Source of the DNA: Aphanomyces cochlioides
Lineage: Eukaryota > Oomycota > Saprolegniomycetes > Saprolegniales > Verrucalvaceae
Assembly (NCBI GenBank): GCA_019828595.1
Contig: JAHQRK010000014.1
Location: 1,550,001 to 1,614,000, forward strand
DNA: 64,000 nt
Direction: 5' to 3'
The notes under the pieces: generated by a model
The model's input: only the letters and a program-made list of their open reading frames with translations
What the model was told of the DNA's origin: nothing
The model's database searches: none
In this document: one piece after another, positions 10,401 through 20,556 of the stretch
How positions within the stretch are numbered: position 1 is the first letter of the stretch
How the letters are laid out: each line of letters opens with the position of its first letter
Made by a program: the position numbers and the translations under genes

Positions 10401-12154
10401 ATGTCGACGGACAAGGAAGCGCACAAGGACGCGGTCACATATCTATACAAGCTCCATGCAGCACTTCAAGACGACTTGAACGAGATGCATGGCTCCTCCA
10501 CATCCCATGAAGGGGAACTCATCTGTGTGCGTACTGTGTAGATATGGATTGTTGGCAACAAAGCAGGTCGAGGCGACAAAGCTGAAGCAACACATTACGA
10601 TACAGAGTGAGCAACATGAACAAGCAAAGCGTGGATGGGAAGATGAAGAGCGCTCGTTGCGAGAAACGATTGTCTCACTCAAATTGCTTGTTGAGGAGAA
10701 AGAAGGCTTTGCTGATGAGACAAAGCGGCAATTGGTAATGTACACGTACTTTCCCCCAGTGCCTAAATACAATTTGCAAGATGGCGGCTGAGCAAGAAAA
10801 TGCAGTACTCCACGAAACGTCGAAGGAAAGAGAAAAATTCATCTCGACAATGCTTGCAGAAAATGTATACCGTCGTTGCGATGGCTCATTGCGTTACTGC
10901 TCTCATTTCAACAGGAAAAAACCTTGAAACTTCATGTCAATGGTGCCAACGAGGCCCCGTTGAACATGGATGTCGACCAAACGCAACACAAAGCGACCCA
11001 CGAAAACATTGTATGTCGGTAAATACTCAAGCTTTTGCTGACTTATTTCAGGAGCAACTTCGATTGACGGCAAAATATTTGGATTCATACTCGTCCGACA
11101 TTTCAAAAGCGATCAATGAATGTGGGAATCTTATTATTTAGATTGAGAGGTTGATCTTCCTGCACGAGGTAGTGACGAAAGAAGTCCGATCGATCGAAGA
11201 GGTGTGTTATGGTTGCAATAACTTGAACCTCAACTGCGTACCGGTACTACGTAGAGCCAAGGGGCTTGTGAGGCGATGATGCTCTCGCTTTCGGGCAATA
11301 AGATTCAACACGATTGCCCCTCCGCGTTTGCTCAGCATGACGCGATGCTGCACATGTGCGACCAAGTCGGGTCTTTGCAGAGCCAATGCATTGATCTGAG
11401 CAATAAATTGAGAGTTGCTGAGGCTTCGCTCCAGCAAACAACTGAGGAAAAATGCACCATCGAATCGCAACTCCATCAAATGGTAATAAATCTTGGTGAC
11501 GTGTATCGAAAGATTTATTGGTTCAAGGTGGAAAGGTTGGCGAAACAACAAGAGTTAGTCATGAAGTACCAAGAATCGAGTTTGTGCGGCACTCAAACCA
11601 TTGATGCAATGCAGCTCTCGATTGCGACGCTGTCTGCAGAATTTGAAAACGAGCGACAAACGTTGCTTCAGCAAATTGAAACGCAGGCAGCAGCGGCAAT
11701 GGGCGTGACGACAAAGCACCAAGTTGAAACAGAGGCTCTACAATCTAAGATCCTCGATTTGGAGCGTACCATTGAAGACAAAGATGCCCAGATTGGTCGC
11801 CTCAAAGTCGCGATGGAAAAACTTCGGTCGGAGAAGTCGCCAATGTTGGCACAAAATAAGAGCCCTATCTTGGCAACTGCAGAGCCGAATCAAAGCGTGC
11901 CAACACCACCACTACCGGTAGATCTACCGCCAGCACCAGTTTCATTGACGACAATCCCAACCGAGGCGGTGGCCATTGATACGGTCGTGGTCATTCCCGA
12001 CGTGTGCTTGGCTTGTCGCGAAGAGCCATTTGGATTCATGGTGCGATGCCAAAAATGCAAGCAGCAATTTCACGCAGGCTGCGTGCGTTCCAAGCGGCAA
12101 AAGACATCGCGCGTTGGCTGCTACGTGTTCGTCTGCGACCAGTGCGAAGTTTGA
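10401..12154 (+). CDS. Coiled-coil protein with C-terminal PHD finger
   Basis: Seven exons with consistent phases: 10401-10526, 10567-10734, 10781-10864, 10915-11010, 11052-11121, 11173-11201 and 11255-12154, giving 490 residues. Introns are 40, 46, 50, 41, 51 and 53 nt. Most of the protein is charged heptad-like coiled coil (about residues 1-390), followed by a Pro-rich linker with LPPAPVS-type sequence. The last 50 residues are a C4HC3 PHD finger: CLAC, CQKCKQQFHAGC and CDQC. PHD fingers commonly read histone tails; here the coiled coil suggests a scaffold or chromatin-complex subunit, but function is unassigned. The 11122-11172 junction was chosen because it removes an in-frame TAG (11139-11141) while keeping the downstream frame. 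Confidence 0.75.
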
Positions 12155-12292
12155 TCAATATTTAACGTAGCCCAACATTCATTCGTCCCGCATCGCTTGG
12201 TCATTACAGCGTGCAGTGTAACGAGATGGCGCCAGCGTGAGTGGAACCCTGAACGGACATGTAACTCACATCGCAACCTTCGTGACAAACTG

Positions 12293-12331
12293 ATATCCGG
12301 ATGTATCGATCTTCAACCTTATTATCCGGAT
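12293..12331. promoter_or_regulatory. Two TATCCGGAT motifs upstream of small basic protein gene
   Basis: ATATCCGGAT at 12293-12302 and TTATCCGGAT at 12322-12331, about 190-230 bp before the ATG at 12523. They match the core of the palindrome seen at 7035. Regulatory role inferred from recurrence. Confidence 0.4.
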
Positions 12332-12522
12332 GAAATCGAGCGATGTGATTGGTGTAAGGAAGGCGTCGACCAATGAGGTGTCATTGACGTGTGAAACACT
12401 CAGGACCTCACGTAAAGTAATGCTGCTGACATGGAGCAAGCCAATGAGAGGCTCTCGTGTCGCATCCATGGCGACGTTCCAAGACGGTCAAGGCATTTTC
12501 CATCTTCTCTCGCATCTCTCAC

Positions 12523-13101
12523 ATGACCTCGCCGTTTGTTCAACTGAATGTGCTGTCAAGTCCAACCACGTCGGTCCCATCCATGGACGACTCGTCGAGC
12601 GCCGACGAACAACTCGTTGTGAAGAAACCCAAGCGTTCGTACAAGTCGAAAAAGGACGACAGCGAATCCAGCCGCGAAATCCGCCGCGAATACAAGAAGG
12701 AATGGTATGAAAAGAACCGCGAAAAAGCGCTCGCCAAGATGAAGGAATATTATGAAAAGCGAAAGCAAGCCGGCACGCTTCACCGTCGATCGATGAAGCA
12801 AAAGAAGGCCATGGCTCAACAACAATCCGCTGCGAATGTGCATGGCGTTGTCGCAAACACGACATCCGTGTCCATGCCTGCTGCTACCACCACGACAACG
12901 GCAGCTCTTCCATCTATGGATCAACTCCAACATCGCCACGCTTCAATGCCGCTCACTCGATTTGTCTACGACGAAAGCTCTGTGTGCCGCACCTCTTCTC
13001 CATGGGGTTACGACCGTCTGCCATCCTTTGCGGACAAACACCGCCCCGACCAAGCTTACGCGCATTTGAGCCTTCTCTGCGAAGTTGCTCTCATGCAATA
13101 A
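12523..13101 (+). CDS. Small basic protein with YxKNREK-type repeat, unknown function
   Basis: A frame of 192 residues from ATG 12523; the open frame extends upstream only through a GTG, so 12523 is preferred. An N-terminal Ser/Asp-rich part is followed by a highly basic helix (about residues 45-90) in which a unit like EWYEKNREKALAKMKEYY repeats about every 15-16 residues. The C-terminal third is rich in Thr, Ala, Gln and His and ends near LLCEVALM. A related protein with the same repeat and a similar hydrophobic ending (LLSMVCDVVL) is encoded at 16519-16917. The basic repeat suggests nucleic-acid binding or transcription-related function, but I do not recognise a named family. Confidence 0.6.
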   Translation: MTSPFVQLNVLSSPTTSVPSMDDSSSADEQLVVKKPKRSYKSKKDDSESSREIRREYKKEWYEKNREKALAKMKEYYEKRKQAGTLHRRSMKQKKAMAQQQSAANVHGVVANTTSVSMPAATTTTTAALPSMDQLQHRHASMPLTRFVYDESSVCRTSSPWGYDRLPSFADKHRPDQAYAHLSLLCEVALMQ

Positions 13102-13514
13102 GCCTTGACGTGTCGATCCAAGACCAGCCCATTCTGCGGTTGGCACGACTTCAACCTTTTTCATCAAGAGGTTGATTTACCGAAATAATCGCCAAATTTA
13201 ATAATTTTATAAAATTTCAATTAAATTCCCGAACTGAATTTTCAATTATTTGTCGTTTTTTTATTTGCTGCATTTTGATTGGATCAATGAAAAAGTAGAT
13301 ACACGCGATCCTTTCGACCATATGAAGATCGTAAGTTCGGACTCGACATGAGAGTGGGCCAAGTGGAAGAGGCTTGACGCGCGTCTGGATATCTTGGGAC
13401 TGGAAGCTGTCTCTCCGGCAGTTTTCGTCTTCTTCGTCGTATGCCCGCCGCCTACGATCCATGTATGTTCTCTCGCCAGCTTGGTCGGTCTGATTGTTCC
13501 TCCTGTGCGTGTAG
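13102..13514. other. Intergenic / possible upstream exons of the membrane protein gene
   Basis: The first 170 bases are AT-rich. Bases 13394-13514 are open in the frame TTCGTCTTCTTCGTC..., which reads as hydrophobic, but no in-frame ATG was found. This stretch may hold an intron (GTATGC at 13438 to TAG at 13514) and the unseen signal-peptide exon of the next gene. Confidence 0.35.
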
Positions 13515-14096
13515 ATTGTCCAACGGGTATGTATTCGGTGAGCGTCGTGGGCGACAAGACCATTCGATGCGTCTCTTCGAAACCTTGCTCTGGCGTCTTC
13601 AATGGACCAGGTAGTTGTTGCATTGATCTCATTCGTGCTCACGTTTCACGTAGAGAGGAACGCTGGAGCATGTCCGACGGGGTCGAGCTGTGGTGTCTTT
13701 CCAAGTTCTGAAATGACGTTGAAATGCATTAAGGACGCATACCCTGGTGCAGTCTTTCTGACGCAGAATGGCATGTTGTCCAAAATGGACAATGTTAATA
13801 CCACCACCCCCTTGCCAACTGATCCGTCGACGTTGCTAAATGCTACCACAGTGCCTGAATTCCTCATGAAACCGTCGTTCTCGACGTCAACACAACCACA
13901 AGCGGGCGACACGATGCAGGACTCGACTTCATCGAGTCCTGGAGCTTCCAAATCGTCCATCACAGTAGGGACAATACTAGAGTATACTGTTGCTGCGCTC
14001 GTTGTTTGTGCTGTTTTGCTGGGCGTGCATTTCTTCAGGAGGCGGAAAGCTTTGGAGATCCTGCTTTCCAAGCGCGATGGATCTGTCGAAGTCTAA
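13515..14096 (+). CDS. Type I membrane protein with Cys-rich ectodomain (5' end unresolved)
   Basis: Two exons are supported: 13515-13610 and 13654-14096, joined by a 43-nt intron (GTAGTT..CACGTAG). Joining them places two similar Cys motifs side by side, DCPTGMYSV...CVSSKPCSGVF and ACPTGSSCGVFPSSE...LKC. A Ser/Thr-rich stalk follows (STSTQPQAGD, STSSSPGAS), then one membrane helix (YTVAALVVCAVLLGVHFF) and a short basic tail. This is the layout of a secreted-pathway surface protein. A start codon with signal peptide must lie on an upstream exon that I could not place. The stop codon (14094-14096) overlaps the stop codon of the convergent delta-tubulin gene. Function unknown. Confidence 0.55.
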
Positions 14097-15988
14097 GTAA
14101 TTGTCTTGTAATTCATTACTATTTGATCTAGCCGGAGGAAACACGACTGGAAAAAGTCGACGTCGACTCCATGGTCACCATATTGATGTACATAAGCTCT
14201 CGATGAAAACATCGAATGAGCGCTGTCAATCATGGATTCCAACGACGGTAGCATGGCTTGAGAGTTGCTAGCGAACTCGAGTCAAAGCCTGCATGAACTT
14301 TCAATTCTGTACCTCAATAGCGCAGCCGTTTTGTCATACTGACTGAACGATGCAGGATGGTGGACGCATTGAAATGGACTTGATCCCAGCCAGCTTCCAT
14401 ACCTAGCATCATCCTTAAGCATGCAATGAACGGCATAGCTTTCGCACAGTCGCGGATCCTTAAATGCGTCGATAGGGCTGCTCTCTTGAGCGTTGTAAGG
14501 TCCTCTCAGGAAGAGCATGGCTGCTATGCTCTTGTTGATATGATGACTCGAGCCTAGATTGCTGGTAGCTCCTAGTTTTGTGCACGAAAATGGAACCTGA
14601 GAGTGATACGTCCCAACGCACGCCTTCGTCCATGCCAGCGTTGGCAATCTGCATCTAAGAGGATTGTCAATGTTATCGTACAAGCCTTTGTGGAATACTT
14701 GATGCAGATGTTTGAGTACGCCTGGCCATTGATGGACACTAAAGTCCCGTGATCGTTGAGCCAGCTAGAGCAATGGATTAGACTCAGATGAGGTTGGAGG
14801 AAATGTACGTGTGGAAGGAGCTTTACGTTGAGGAGTTTGTATCCCTAGAAACAATCGTCAACAGCGTGCTCTTGGCATTGTGATTTCAGACTGGATGACT
14901 GCATAGATGTTGCATGACCGTAGGCAGAAGACAGCTCGTGAAGCGCGTCGAGTGGGTCGTTTTCTAGCTCCATCAGTCGGGATTGTTTCCACTCGACTTA
15001 CTTGTAAAGGTTGAGCTGGAAGTAGAACAGCAGCCATGTGGTTAGCTAGAACTCGATTCATTGCGCCAAAGGAAGGCTTGGAAATAGCCAACAGTCGCCG
15101 ACAGATTTGGTCCGCGAGATCGTTCTCAAGGATCATGATGCCATCTGAAGACTATATACCATATTGCAATGCAGTGGTTCAAGAGATTACCTCGGAGAGA
15201 CAAGCCATCGTGAGCAAAGTGTTATAGTTTTGGACGATGACTTCTCCAGAGCGATATGGCCAAACGACAGTGTTGAGAAGATATGACGATGGATAGTGCT
15301 CCCGGAGAACATCGCAGACGAAAGACCCTTTCAACGAAATCAGGAGAACATTTGACGAGAAAGACATACCAAGACCAGACCCTGTGCCACCTGCAAGGCT
15401 CTGGAGTGCGACGAATCCTTTGAAGTAGTCGCATTTTTCAACTTCCTATGCAAAACATGATATGATCGCCAGAACAAGTTTCACATCAACTTACTTTGCG
15501 TACAATGTCCGTCACACTCTCAGCACAGGACGATCCATGCACAGCGTATCCATATGCCCAATTGTTGCCTACGAGACGATGAACCATTGAGATCGATGTG
15601 AAATCGAAGGTAGTCGACCAGATCCACTTTGTTCACAGATTACATTTGACGGATCGTACAGCCAAGTTGCTCCTGGCGACGCATGGTCAATGCACTGCGA
15701 AACTACCTAACAGGCAGCTAAGTCATCATCGTGCGAGCAAGATATACCTTGGGCTCCATGTCAATCAAGACAGCACGCGCTGTATCAGTAGAATGCGCTC
15801 GAATCGTCTTGGTATCATGCGATCGGAAAAAACACTCCTTGTCATCTTGTGAAAAGCTCTTCAATTCAGAAGCTAGCTTATCAAAGAACGCCATTCCCTA
15901 GATGTACATTACTTGAGCCTCCATCGAGCTAGCATCTTTTTACCACTTGGTTGCCGCATTGCCCAAGCTGCAATGTGACCACTGACAT
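14093..15988 (-). CDS. TUBD1: Delta-tubulin, apparently disrupted by two frame breaks
   Basis: The N-terminus MSVVTLQLGQCGNQV (ATG 15988), the RAVLIDMEPK segment and the tubulin signature AGGTGSGLG identify a tubulin; PYRSGEVIVQNYN, GVLKHLHQ|MQIANAGMDEG, MLFLRGP, ASFSQYDKTAALL and AYVHQYGDHG point specifically to the delta family. Exons: 15988-15944, 15897-15748, 15706-15619, 15568-15495, 15445-15370, 15327-15191, 15151-15002, an unresolved exon within 15001-14900, 14844-14809, 14764-14699, 14654-14597, 14553-14313 and 14268-14093. Two problems: the segment with NDPLDALHEL (14930-14970) cannot be joined in frame to YKLLNVKLLPH (14809-14841), and the last exon has one extra base near 14219-14222 between LESMIDSA and HSMFSSRAY. 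Delta-tubulin supports triplet microtubules of basal bodies. Either this is a young pseudogene or the assembly has two 1-base errors. Confidence 0.82.
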
Positions 15989-16045
15989 GGACTCGGCCGA
16001 TCTGTTTTCATCCAATTCGATGCATGAATTCGGATAAGAATATCC

Positions 16046-16054
16046 TATCCGGAT
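16046..16054. promoter_or_regulatory. TATCCGGAT motif upstream of delta-tubulin
   Basis: The motif lies 58-66 bp upstream of the delta-tubulin ATG (15988, minus strand), close to the spacing seen for the copy before the gene at 7097. A second related element (TATCCGGATAA) is at 16443-16453. Confidence 0.4.
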
Positions 16055-16518
16055 GATTTTCAAACAGTAAAAAACATGGCGACTTTTCTTTGCGATCTTT
16101 AACCGACACACATTTATGACGATCGACTCGAGATTGTGAAAGTGCATTGTAGTTCGAATGAAGAGAATAAAGTGAACTAGCAATAAGAACAAAATAAAGA
16201 GTGAAGGAATCAACGGTAAGGAGTCATATCACGGCGCTTGGCTGGTTTGAACAATCCAGCCAACTACAGCTGAAAGCTACAGTATATCTACTGCCATGAA
16301 AACAATCATTTTGTCGCCCTTATGGATCAGCGAAAGAGAGGAATATCGAGTGCAATGCGTATAAAGCAAAGGCCAAGTTGACAAGGTTTCTACTTTGAAA
16401 AGCTTGATTCGTTGGGTATGAGGTAGTCAGCGACTTGGATAGTATCCGGATAATACCATATAAAAGTTATGATATTCATATATTATCCGTAAATTTGTGT
16501 AATTTAGTTTGCTTCCAC
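16055..16518. other. Intergenic region upstream of delta-tubulin
   Basis: Mostly AT-rich, with no coding signal. It contains TATCCGGATAA at 16443-16453, 66 bp beyond the 3' end of the basic-protein gene. Confidence 0.4.
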
Positions 16519-16917
16519 TCAACTCCGAAGCACAACGTCGCAGACCATGGAGAGCAACGCCAAGGACGATGGCTCCGCGTCGGTGGTTTCGAACGTCTTG
16601 CGCTTGGATCGTTTCATTTTGATCATTTCTCGATTGCGACGATACCAGTCTTGTTTGTACGCGCGTTGTTTCTCCTTGTGTTTGATACGGTAGTCTTTCA
16701 TTTGCTGCAGCCGTCTCTCACGGTTCTTGGCGTCGTAGCTGCGTTGCTTGGCCAGTCTGGCTTCTCGGTGTTTCAAGTACCATTCTCGTTCGCATTCTTT
16801 GCGGCGTTGGCGACGACGTTCCTCTTCGTCGGCATCCAACAATGCCACCTTTTTTCGCCGCGGGACCTCGGTCTTCATGTCGAATTGGGAAATGTGTAAC
16901 CCACACACGAGACGCAT
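16519..16917 (-). CDS. Small basic protein with repeated YxxKxRE helix, paralogue of 12523-13101
   Basis: A frame of 132 residues from ATG 16917 (a second ATG at 16878 is possible; the longer open frame begins only with TTG). The centre is a very basic helix with units such as EREWYLKHREARLAKQ, YDAKNRERRLQQMK, YRIKHKEKQRAYK and WYRRNREMIKMK, about 15-16 residues each. Like the protein at 12523 it ends with a short Ser/Leu-rich hydrophobic segment (SLALLSMVCDVVL). It is probably a nuclear or nucleic-acid-associated protein; no named family was recognised. It is head to head with SERINC, 149 bp between starts. Confidence 0.6.
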   Translation of the reverse strand: MRLVCGLHISQFDMKTEVPRRKKVALLDADEEERRRQRRKECEREWYLKHREARLAKQRSYDAKNRERRLQQMKDYRIKHKEKQRAYKQDWYRRNREMIKMKRSKRKTFETTDAEPSSLALLSMVCDVVLRS

Positions 16918-17066
16918 GCGTTGAGTGCTTTGATCCGTTTCAGATCGCCACAACGTAATTAGATCTGAAACGGTGAAAGTGACAGTTAGAATATAAATTA
17001 TTAGAGTTTACCATTGAATATTAATATGTGTAACTGCCATCTTCTAGTTTGACTTGCACGCCGGTC

Positions 17067-18604
17067 ATGCGACGGTGGCCATACCTGGTGCTCTTCTTTG
17101 TGAATGCCATTGCCGCTGGCATCCTCGTGGCTTATGGTCAAGGTATTTTGATACGAATCCCTTGGACTTGCCAACGTTTTCACGGCAGATCTGTTGCGAA
17201 AAGTGCCTCAACTACGAGACCACTGTGACGTTGTCCAGCAACCTCATTGTATTGACAATCAAACGATATTCCGAGCGAGCATGACGATGAGCATCTTCTT
17301 CCTCATCTTGATGTGCTGGAGTGCTATGACCGAGACGGGATACAGTCGAAGATGCGCGATTCTCGGTTTGGAACTACCGCTCTATGTTGGTTTAATCGTT
17401 GGTTCGTTCTTCGTTCCCAACAGTTGCGTTTGAATCAAATTTATGATGTCTGAAAGTTGACGTAGGAGTCTTTGAGGTTTATGCGTGGATTGCTGCTGTC
17501 TTGTCGGCAATTTTCATCCTCCTGCAGATTGTCATCTTGCTCGACTGTGTGTGTAAGTTTGCTTATATGTTAGTAGTCTCACGTTGGCTAGACGACATTC
17601 GCGATTATCTCCTCGAGAAGATCAATCAAGTCCCCGAAAGTCGTCTCTGGTTTGCACCTTCCCAACTGGCAACCTTATCGATACTTTAGGCCATTCATTT
17701 ACCTTGCAGCGTCTATTGGAGCTTGGCTAGCTTCCATTGCTGGTCTTGTCCTGCTTGTACGTCTATCTCATTGATTCCGTGAACTTTTCTTTGTGATTTA
17801 GTTCATTTACTACTCTGGTGCGCCGCTCGCCATAGCGTTCACGGTCATTACGTCGATCTTTGTCTTGATTTTTCCCATCATTGGAGGTACAGCGACTTCC
17901 TCTTTCCCAACATTTTAACTCGAGTTCTAGCCAGCGACAAGATCGGCGCTGGCCTGTTGCCCCCAACTGCCATGACCATGTACTTGGTGTTTCTTTGCTG
18001 GCAATCGATCATCAAAGTACCCCACGCCTCAAAACTGGACACGACCGCAGCGTCTACATCGGCCATTCTAGTGCCAAGCGCTATCATCGGCGCTGTGACA
18101 GTCTCGTGGACGAGGTTCCTCCCGTCGACAACTCAAAACTGATGAGAATCTCGTAGCTGGCGCACGACTGAATCGACAAATTCGCTCTTTCGCCTTGACA
18201 TTGTGACGACAGAACCCCAAGTGGTATGTTGTCAATGTCCCAAAGGAAATGTTTGACATCATGGCTCGTAGAATACACCCGTAGTGCCAAATGACGATGG
18301 AATAGCTGTTAATCCAGCTGAGGAGACACCTCAGCGCGTCGTTGCACCAAGCTGGCAGTTCTTCTTCATCATGTTTTTCAGCAGTTTCTACATGGCAATG
18401 GTCATGACAAATTGGGGCATGGACTCCGGGTATGTCGTATCATGACTGCGCATTTTCACCAAGACATTCGATGATAGATCGCTCTCGGAAGACACTGAGA
18501 CGATTAGCATTTGGGTGCAGATTTGTTCGCAATGGGCCACAGCTTTGCTCTTTGTCTGGACATTGGTTGCTCCTTTGGTCTTTCCCAACCGTGACTTTAG
18601 TTAG
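17067..18604 (+). CDS. SERINC: Serine incorporator family multi-pass membrane protein (SERINC/TDE1)
   Basis: Ten exons with fully consistent phases: 17067-17142, 17189-17422, 17466-17552, 17592-17649, 17690-17756, 17802-17886, 17931-18114, 18157-18223, 18272-18429 and 18478-18604, giving 380 residues. Family landmarks: [13 protein letters not shown] (TM after the first loop), [51 protein letters not shown] and the C-terminal TMs with [13 protein letters not shown] and [20 protein letters not shown] proteins are multi-TM lipid-scrambling or serine-lipid-related proteins of plasma membrane and endosomes. Animal members usually have about 30 more N-terminal residues with Cys pairs; bases 17048-17066 (after a CTTCTAG) read on in frame, so a short upstream exon may be missing. 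It ends 16 bp before the UFC1 stop on the other strand. Confidence 0.88.
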
Positions 18605-18620
18605 ACATACTCTAACTGAT

Positions 18621-19377
18621 CTATACAGGTGTAATCATGCCGCGTTCAACGAGATCAGGAACTTCAGCGGCTAGCCATGGTGCCAGCTACAACAGGAAAT
18701 GTCAGGGCTAAGCAAGTAGTACATGGAATTGTACCCCAAGAGCCAAAGCGTGAGCAATACCAAAGCGAGGCACATTACGTTGCCACAACGGCGCAAAGTG
18801 AATCGTCAGACAGATTTTACCGCCTCTGGAGTATCGAGTCAGCTATTTCAAATGTTGCGAGATATCTACCTGTACATTTTGGCAGACTTTCCATCGAGTT
18901 CAGGCAAACTAACAACAACTAAGCTCATTAATAGCGCAGTCAAACAAACCAGAGCTCGGGATTTGTCACGGGATATGCTGCTGGAACTTCAAATGTCAGC
19001 TCGAATTCATACCTTGGCTAAGCTAAGTTCTTACTCCATAATCAATCTTACCGTAGCCCATTGTAATATGTCCAGCACGTGCCATCCCACCTACACGCGT
19101 CCTATCTGTCACTTGACGATTTGTGAGCAATTTTACCGTGTTCCAGTTGGATTTGATGCAATTGTGAACCAGTCGTTGTCGGCTTCTTTGTTCATCTTGA
19201 CATACTACACGAGACTTTACTGTCTATACGAGTTCATGTACTTACATGAATTAGAGCAGTGTATTCCTCCTTCAATCGCTTAATCCACTCCTCTCCGTCA
19301 CGCGGACCAGCACGCACTGTAAGCAACGGAATCTTCTGCACAGTCCTCTTAGTTCCTTCATCAATCGGAGCGTCCAT
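18621..19377 (-). CDS. UFC1: UFM1-conjugating enzyme E2
   Basis: Seven exons: 19377-19246, 19204-19137, 19090-19052, 19012-18950, 18908-18870, 18825-18735 and 18686-18621, with introns of 39-48 nt. Total is 165 residues, against 167 in human. The protein aligns along its whole length with UFC1: [20 protein letters not shown] at the N-terminus, [35 protein letters not shown] with the catalytic Cys in KICLT, then [13 protein letters not shown] and [12 protein letters not shown]. It accepts UFM1 from UBA5 and transfers it with the UFL1 E3, mainly at the ER and ribosomes. Presence of UFC1 implies a working UFMylation pathway in this organism. All candidate frames on the opposite strand here are shadows. 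Confidence 0.95.
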
Positions 19378-19566
19378 GATGTAGTTCAAATTCGATACAC
19401 TTTTAAGCAACCCACAATTATTTTAAATAATTTTAAATCGTGTTGCAGAAAATATTTCTATTTTAAATGGGATAAATATAATTTTAAATACATTAACAAC
19501 TTAATTTACCATACTAAAAATTATTCCTTTCAATTTAATGTTCAGCAAAAATATTTTAAATTAGTT
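19378..19566. other. AT-rich spacer with repeated TTTTAAA elements
   Basis: Bases 19430-19565 contain several ATTTTAAA motifs, some paired (for example near 19434 and near 19550-19566), between UFC1 and the RING gene. No coding signal. Confidence 0.45.
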
Positions 19567-20367
19567 TTAAACTGTATCATCAACCTTGTCATAGGTGACC
19601 ATGTTCAAGCGGCTCGCCATGAACTTGCTGAGCTCACGGACAAACAGCGCAGAGTCTTCAAAGAGAAAACCATCCAAGGCTTCACGGAGAGACTCGTATG
19701 GATGGCTTGTCTTTTGACGCTTGGTCTCATGAGTTGCCGTATTGAATTGCCTTGCTTGATCCAGAAACTTGAAAACAATTTGGAGCAGCAAAGTTGTGTC
19801 GGTATCATCACCAAGAAGCACATGCAATTCACGGTCAATCCATTCCTTGGCTTGGTCATTTGTTTTCCAAACTGGACCCCACATCGTAGTAGTTTCGGGT
19901 ATCACCGGCTCTTGTCGCCGTCGGTAAGTCATTCGTCGTTTTCGTTCTTCAGAAGAAGCTTGAGTTGATCCATCCAAGACATCGACAACATCGTAATCCG
20001 TCGCTGACTTCAGGTTTGCCAAGACGTATTGAAACGGAAGGCGGCAAATTGGGCACTTCACTGGCGCTCGATGCAAAGCCAAATGACGAGCCCATGCGGA
20101 AATGCAGGCAAAGCAGAATTCATGCAAGCAATCCTTCACCAAGACGCCTTGATCGAGACTCTTAAGGCATACGGGGCATTTTCCATGGACGATCGTGTAC
20201 TCTTTTTTGACATCGTAAGACGTCAATGCGCCATCTTCCCCATCTTCGCTTCTACTGTCATTAGAGTCGCGGTCTAGAGCTTCCCGTACTTGGATTTCTT
20301 CTACCGTAACCTCATCCTTGCCATCCAAGCAGTTGGTCTTCCATGCATCCACTTCCAGCTCGTCCAT
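19567..20367 (-). CDS. C3HC4 RING-finger protein, Topors-like E3 ubiquitin ligase candidate
   Basis: A 266-residue frame from ATG 20367; the open frame reaches 20430 only through a TTG. An acidic N-terminal part is followed by a RING finger (about residues 63-105): CPVC, then CLHEFCFACISAW and CPICR, i.e. C3HC4. After the RING come a basic RMTYRRRQ segment, MWGPVW and a helical region with AKEWIDRELHVLLGDD, the order found in the conserved N-terminal unit of Topors-type ligases. It probably acts as a nuclear E3 ligase. It is head to head with NUP93, 189 bp between starts. Confidence 0.7.
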   Translation of the reverse strand: MDELEVDAWKTNCLDGKDEVTVEEIQVREALDRDSNDSRSEDGEDGALTSYDVKKEYTIVHGKCPVCLKSLDQGVLVKDCLHEFCFACISAWARHLALHRAPVKCPICRLPFQYVLANLKSATDYDVVDVLDGSTQASSEERKRRMTYRRRQEPVIPETTTMWGPVWKTNDQAKEWIDRELHVLLGDDTDTTLLLQIVFKFLDQARQFNTATHETKRQKTSHPYESLREALDGFLFEDSALFVRELSKFMASRLNMVTYDKVDDTV

Positions 20368-20556
20368 GAGGATATTTTGTAGCAAATTCGAGTTTGAACC
20401 AATCAATATCGAAGTATCAAATTCAAGCAATTAATTGGTTTATTATTAGAATAAATAGCAAATTAAATATTTTTAAAGTGAATGATTAAATTTAATTGGA
20501 TAAAATAGAATTAATTTTATTTATTTATTTCATCAATCGATTTTAGTGGCAGGAGA

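Noticed and set aside
10527..11141. Very short (17-25 nt) introns and an in-frame stop ending the PHD-finger gene at 11141
   Set aside because: Alternative borders (10527-10566, 10735-10780, 11122-11172) give introns of 40-51 nt, agree in phase and carry the frame into the PHD exon, so no microintrons and no stop are needed.
12457..12522. Upstream extension of the basic protein starting at 12457
   Set aside because: The codon there is GTG; in a eukaryotic nuclear gene the ATG at 12523 is the credible start. The same reasoning removed TTG/GTG extensions at 16953, 20430, 37044, 40904 and 55387.
14554..14596. A 25-nt intron in delta-tubulin ending at the first TAG
   Set aside because: The acceptor 18 bases further on gives a 43-nt intron in the same frame and continues in SSHHINKS, fitting the usual size range.
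18677..19283. Plus-strand open frame of 186 codons
   Set aside because: It lies opposite the seven UFC1 exons, which match the enzyme along its full length; the plus-strand frame has no motif.
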